Source: an uncultured Flavobacteriaceae bacterium (GTDB lineage Bacteria; Bacteroidota; Bacteroidia; Flavobacteriales; Flavobacteriaceae). Taken from it: a stretch of DNA of 64,000 nt. Shown here piece after piece: positions 62,750-64,000 of the stretch. Where the stretch lies: positions 38,400 through 102,399 of the forward strand of contig CASIAE010000004.1 of NCBI GenBank assembly GCA_949372605.1, read 5' to 3'. Both the position numbers and the translations under genes were made by a program. Position 1 is the stretch's first letter. Every line of letters starts with the position of its first letter. Under the pieces are notes generated by a model. It saw only the letters and a list, made by a program, of their open reading frames with translations. It was not told the DNA's origin and did not search any database.

Positions 62750-64000
62750 ATGAATAAAATTTTCAATATTTATATTATTCTGATCATTGTGACAGTTTTA
62801 TGGTTTGTTTCATCATGTGAATTGATGCCCCATAAAACAACTTCAATTAAAACGCAGACAAAAAAACCCAACATACTTTTATTAATGTCCGATAATCAGT
62901 CTGCTGAACATTTGGGTTGCTATGGTGATACATCTATAAAAACACCCCATATCGACAAGCTGGCAAAAAATGGGTTAATTTTCAATAACGCCTTTTGTTC
63001 AGCTCCATCATGTTCACCTGCTAGGGCTTCAATGCTAACTGGTCAGGACATTTGGAGCTTGGGAGAGGCAGCCAATCTTTGGAGCAGTTTCCCCAGAGTT
63101 AAGGTTTACTCCAAATTGATGGAGGAATCGGGTTATCATGTTGGGATTGAAGGTAAAGGTTGGGGGCCCGGAGATGAGACTGTAACGGGTTGGGAGCAAA
63201 ATCCTGGGGGAGTGAGGTACTATACTTTTGAGGAATTCTTTAATGAAACAGAAAAAGGTCAACCCTGGATGTATTGGTACAGTAGCAGGGACCCACATCG
63301 ACCTTACAAAAAAGAAGGATGGAAAAGTTCGGGTATCCAGCTCGATTCGATATATGTTCCGCCCTACCTTCCCGACAATGAAGCGGTGAGGAAAGACATT
63401 GCCGATTATTACAATGAAATTCAAAGATTTGATGAAGAAGTAGGTTCTTACATAGCCTTACTTAAAGAAATGGGACAGGTTGAAAACACTATAATTATTG
63501 TTTGTAGTGATAATGGTTGGCAAATGCCAAGAGGTTTGGCCAATTTATACGATTTTGGCACCAAAATTCCATTGATCATTTCTTGGCCAAAATTTTTCCC
63601 GCCAGGACGAAAAGTGGATGACTTTATCAACATTAAGGATTTTGCTCCTACCCTACTGGATCTCGCAAATATTCCCATACCTGAAGAGATGAATGCCCAG
63701 AGTTTCGCCGATATACTCACTTCCAATAAACAGGGTATAATCGATCCGAAAAGAGATCATGTCATCATGGCAAGAGAACGGCATGCCTTTGTTAGAAGAG
63801 GAGGACTAGGTTATCCTGGCCGGGCAATCAGAACAACCGATTACCTCTATATCAAAAATTACGAACCCAATCGGTGGCCTGCCGGAGATCCTCCTTTGTA
63901 TGGAGATGTGGATGCCCATATGTTGCATTACGAGGCTCCAACAAAAATCTATATGTTAGAAAATAAAAACTCAAAGCAAGTTAAACCATTATTTGATTTA
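62750..64000 (+). CDS. S1-family sulfatase, N-sulfoglucosamine-sulfohydrolase-like lipoprotein (3' end beyond window)
   Basis: 417 codons to the window edge with no stop. Lipoprotein signal VLWFVSSC (Cys23). Core: NILLLMSDNQSAEHLGCYGD, formylglycine motif C88-S-P-A-R in SAPSCSPARASMLTGQ, a long DIWSLGEAANLWSSFP segment typical of this branch, RDPHRPY and CSDNGWQMPRGLANL (late metal site). RERHAFVRRGGLGYPGRAIR and YIKNYEPNRWPAGDPPLYGD parallel the C-terminal half of the sulfatase at 8221-9810 (GRPNDVGYPIRG, KPDRWPTGRPETGYLD), so the two are paralogues. It acts in the periplasm on sulfated oligosaccharides. Confidence 0.93.
   Translation, partial: MNKIFNIYIILIIVTVLWFVSSCELMPHKTTSIKTQTKKPNILLLMSDNQSAEHLGCYGDTSIKTPHIDKLAKNGLIFNNAFCSAPSCSPARASMLTGQDIWSLGEAANLWSSFPRVKVYSKLMEESGYHVGIEGKGWGPGDETVTGWEQNPGGVRYYTFEEFFNETEKGQPWMYWYSSRDPHRPYKKEGWKSSGIQLDSIYVPPYLPDNEAVRKDIADYYNEIQRFDEEVGSYIALLKEMGQVENTIIIVCSDNGWQMPRGLANLYDFGTKIPLIISWPKFFPPGRKVDDFINIKDFAPTLLDLANIPIPEEMNAQSFADILTSNKQGIIDPKRDHVIMARERHAFVRRGGLGYPGRAIRTTDYLYIKNYEPNRWPAGDPPLYGDVDAHMLHYEAPTKIYMLENKNSKQVKPLFDL

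Noticed and set aside
63035-63726. Two minus-strand ORFs of 129 and 92 codons opposite the last sulfatase
   Set aside because: The plus-strand sulfatase is clear with all active-site motifs; these are shadows.

Overview
The window is AT-rich chromosomal DNA of a marine-type member of the Bacteroidota, most likely family Flavobacteriaceae. The basis is the SusC/SusD pair with its own ECF sigma factor and FecR sensor, many Cys-type formylglycine-dependent sulfatases, lipoprotein signal peptides of Bacteroidota style, DUF5916/DUF4920/DUF6090-like proteins, BspA-type (DUF285) surface repeats, and almost no Shine-Dalgarno sequences. No rRNA, tRNA or CRISPR array was seen.

Left part (1-19.5 kb): a carbohydrate catabolism island. 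On the minus strand are a GH28 polygalacturonase-like enzyme (cut by the window edge), two small genes, a Gre-factor-like protein, a PHP-domain lipoprotein (frameshifted), a large sulfatase/GH78 rhamnosidase fusion (three single-base frameshifts), two coupled tiny membrane proteins and a second sulfatase. The sulfatase/rhamnosidase fusion points to a sulfated, rhamnose-containing polymer such as the green-algal polysaccharide ulvan. After a stretch of decayed genes comes a plus-strand run: PQQ dehydrogenase with a cytochrome c insert, a sialidase-like Asp-box propeller, a DHDPS/NAL-family aldolase and a sodium:solute symporter. These face a divergent NRAMP-like transporter and NagB. Together they look like uptake and breakdown of an amino- or keto-sugar, possibly sialic-acid-like.

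Middle (19.6-34.9 kb): a VOC protein, a GH43-like propeller lipoprotein, then a self-regulated uptake locus (ECF sigma, FecR, STN-containing SusC, SusD, CE1-like esterase), an UlaG-like metallo-hydrolase, an unrecognised 520-residue protein with an N-terminal membrane anchor, and a secreted BD-FAE-type esterase.

Right part (35-62.3 kb): an accessory mosaic. Unrelated single genes (Crp regulator, desaturase, methyltransferase, sulfatase, glutathione peroxidase, alpha/beta hydrolase, SRPBCC, SelO, DUF5916, CBM9-like, DUF4038 glycosidase, DUF4920, BspA-type surface proteins) are separated by dispersed repeats and gene scraps. Four repeat families recur: a 60-290 bp non-coding element, an orphan 3'-end module encoding a peptide close to PELTEEDMPMI-stop that sits tail-to-tail with the 3' end of several cargo genes, a leader ending in TAATAATCAACATTATGAAAAA, and a 60-bp block. 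Phage-like scraps (S74 tail chaperone C-terminus, terminase-small-subunit-like pieces) lie among them. The right edge (61.3-64 kb) returns to catabolism with a ThuA-family protein and the 5' part of another sulfatase.

A caution applies to the whole window. At least six otherwise well-conserved reading frames are broken by single-base indels, and the BspA tandem-repeat block at 58.7-59.5 kb contains many indels but few substitutions. This pattern fits long-read consensus error better than widespread pseudogenisation, and both should be considered.
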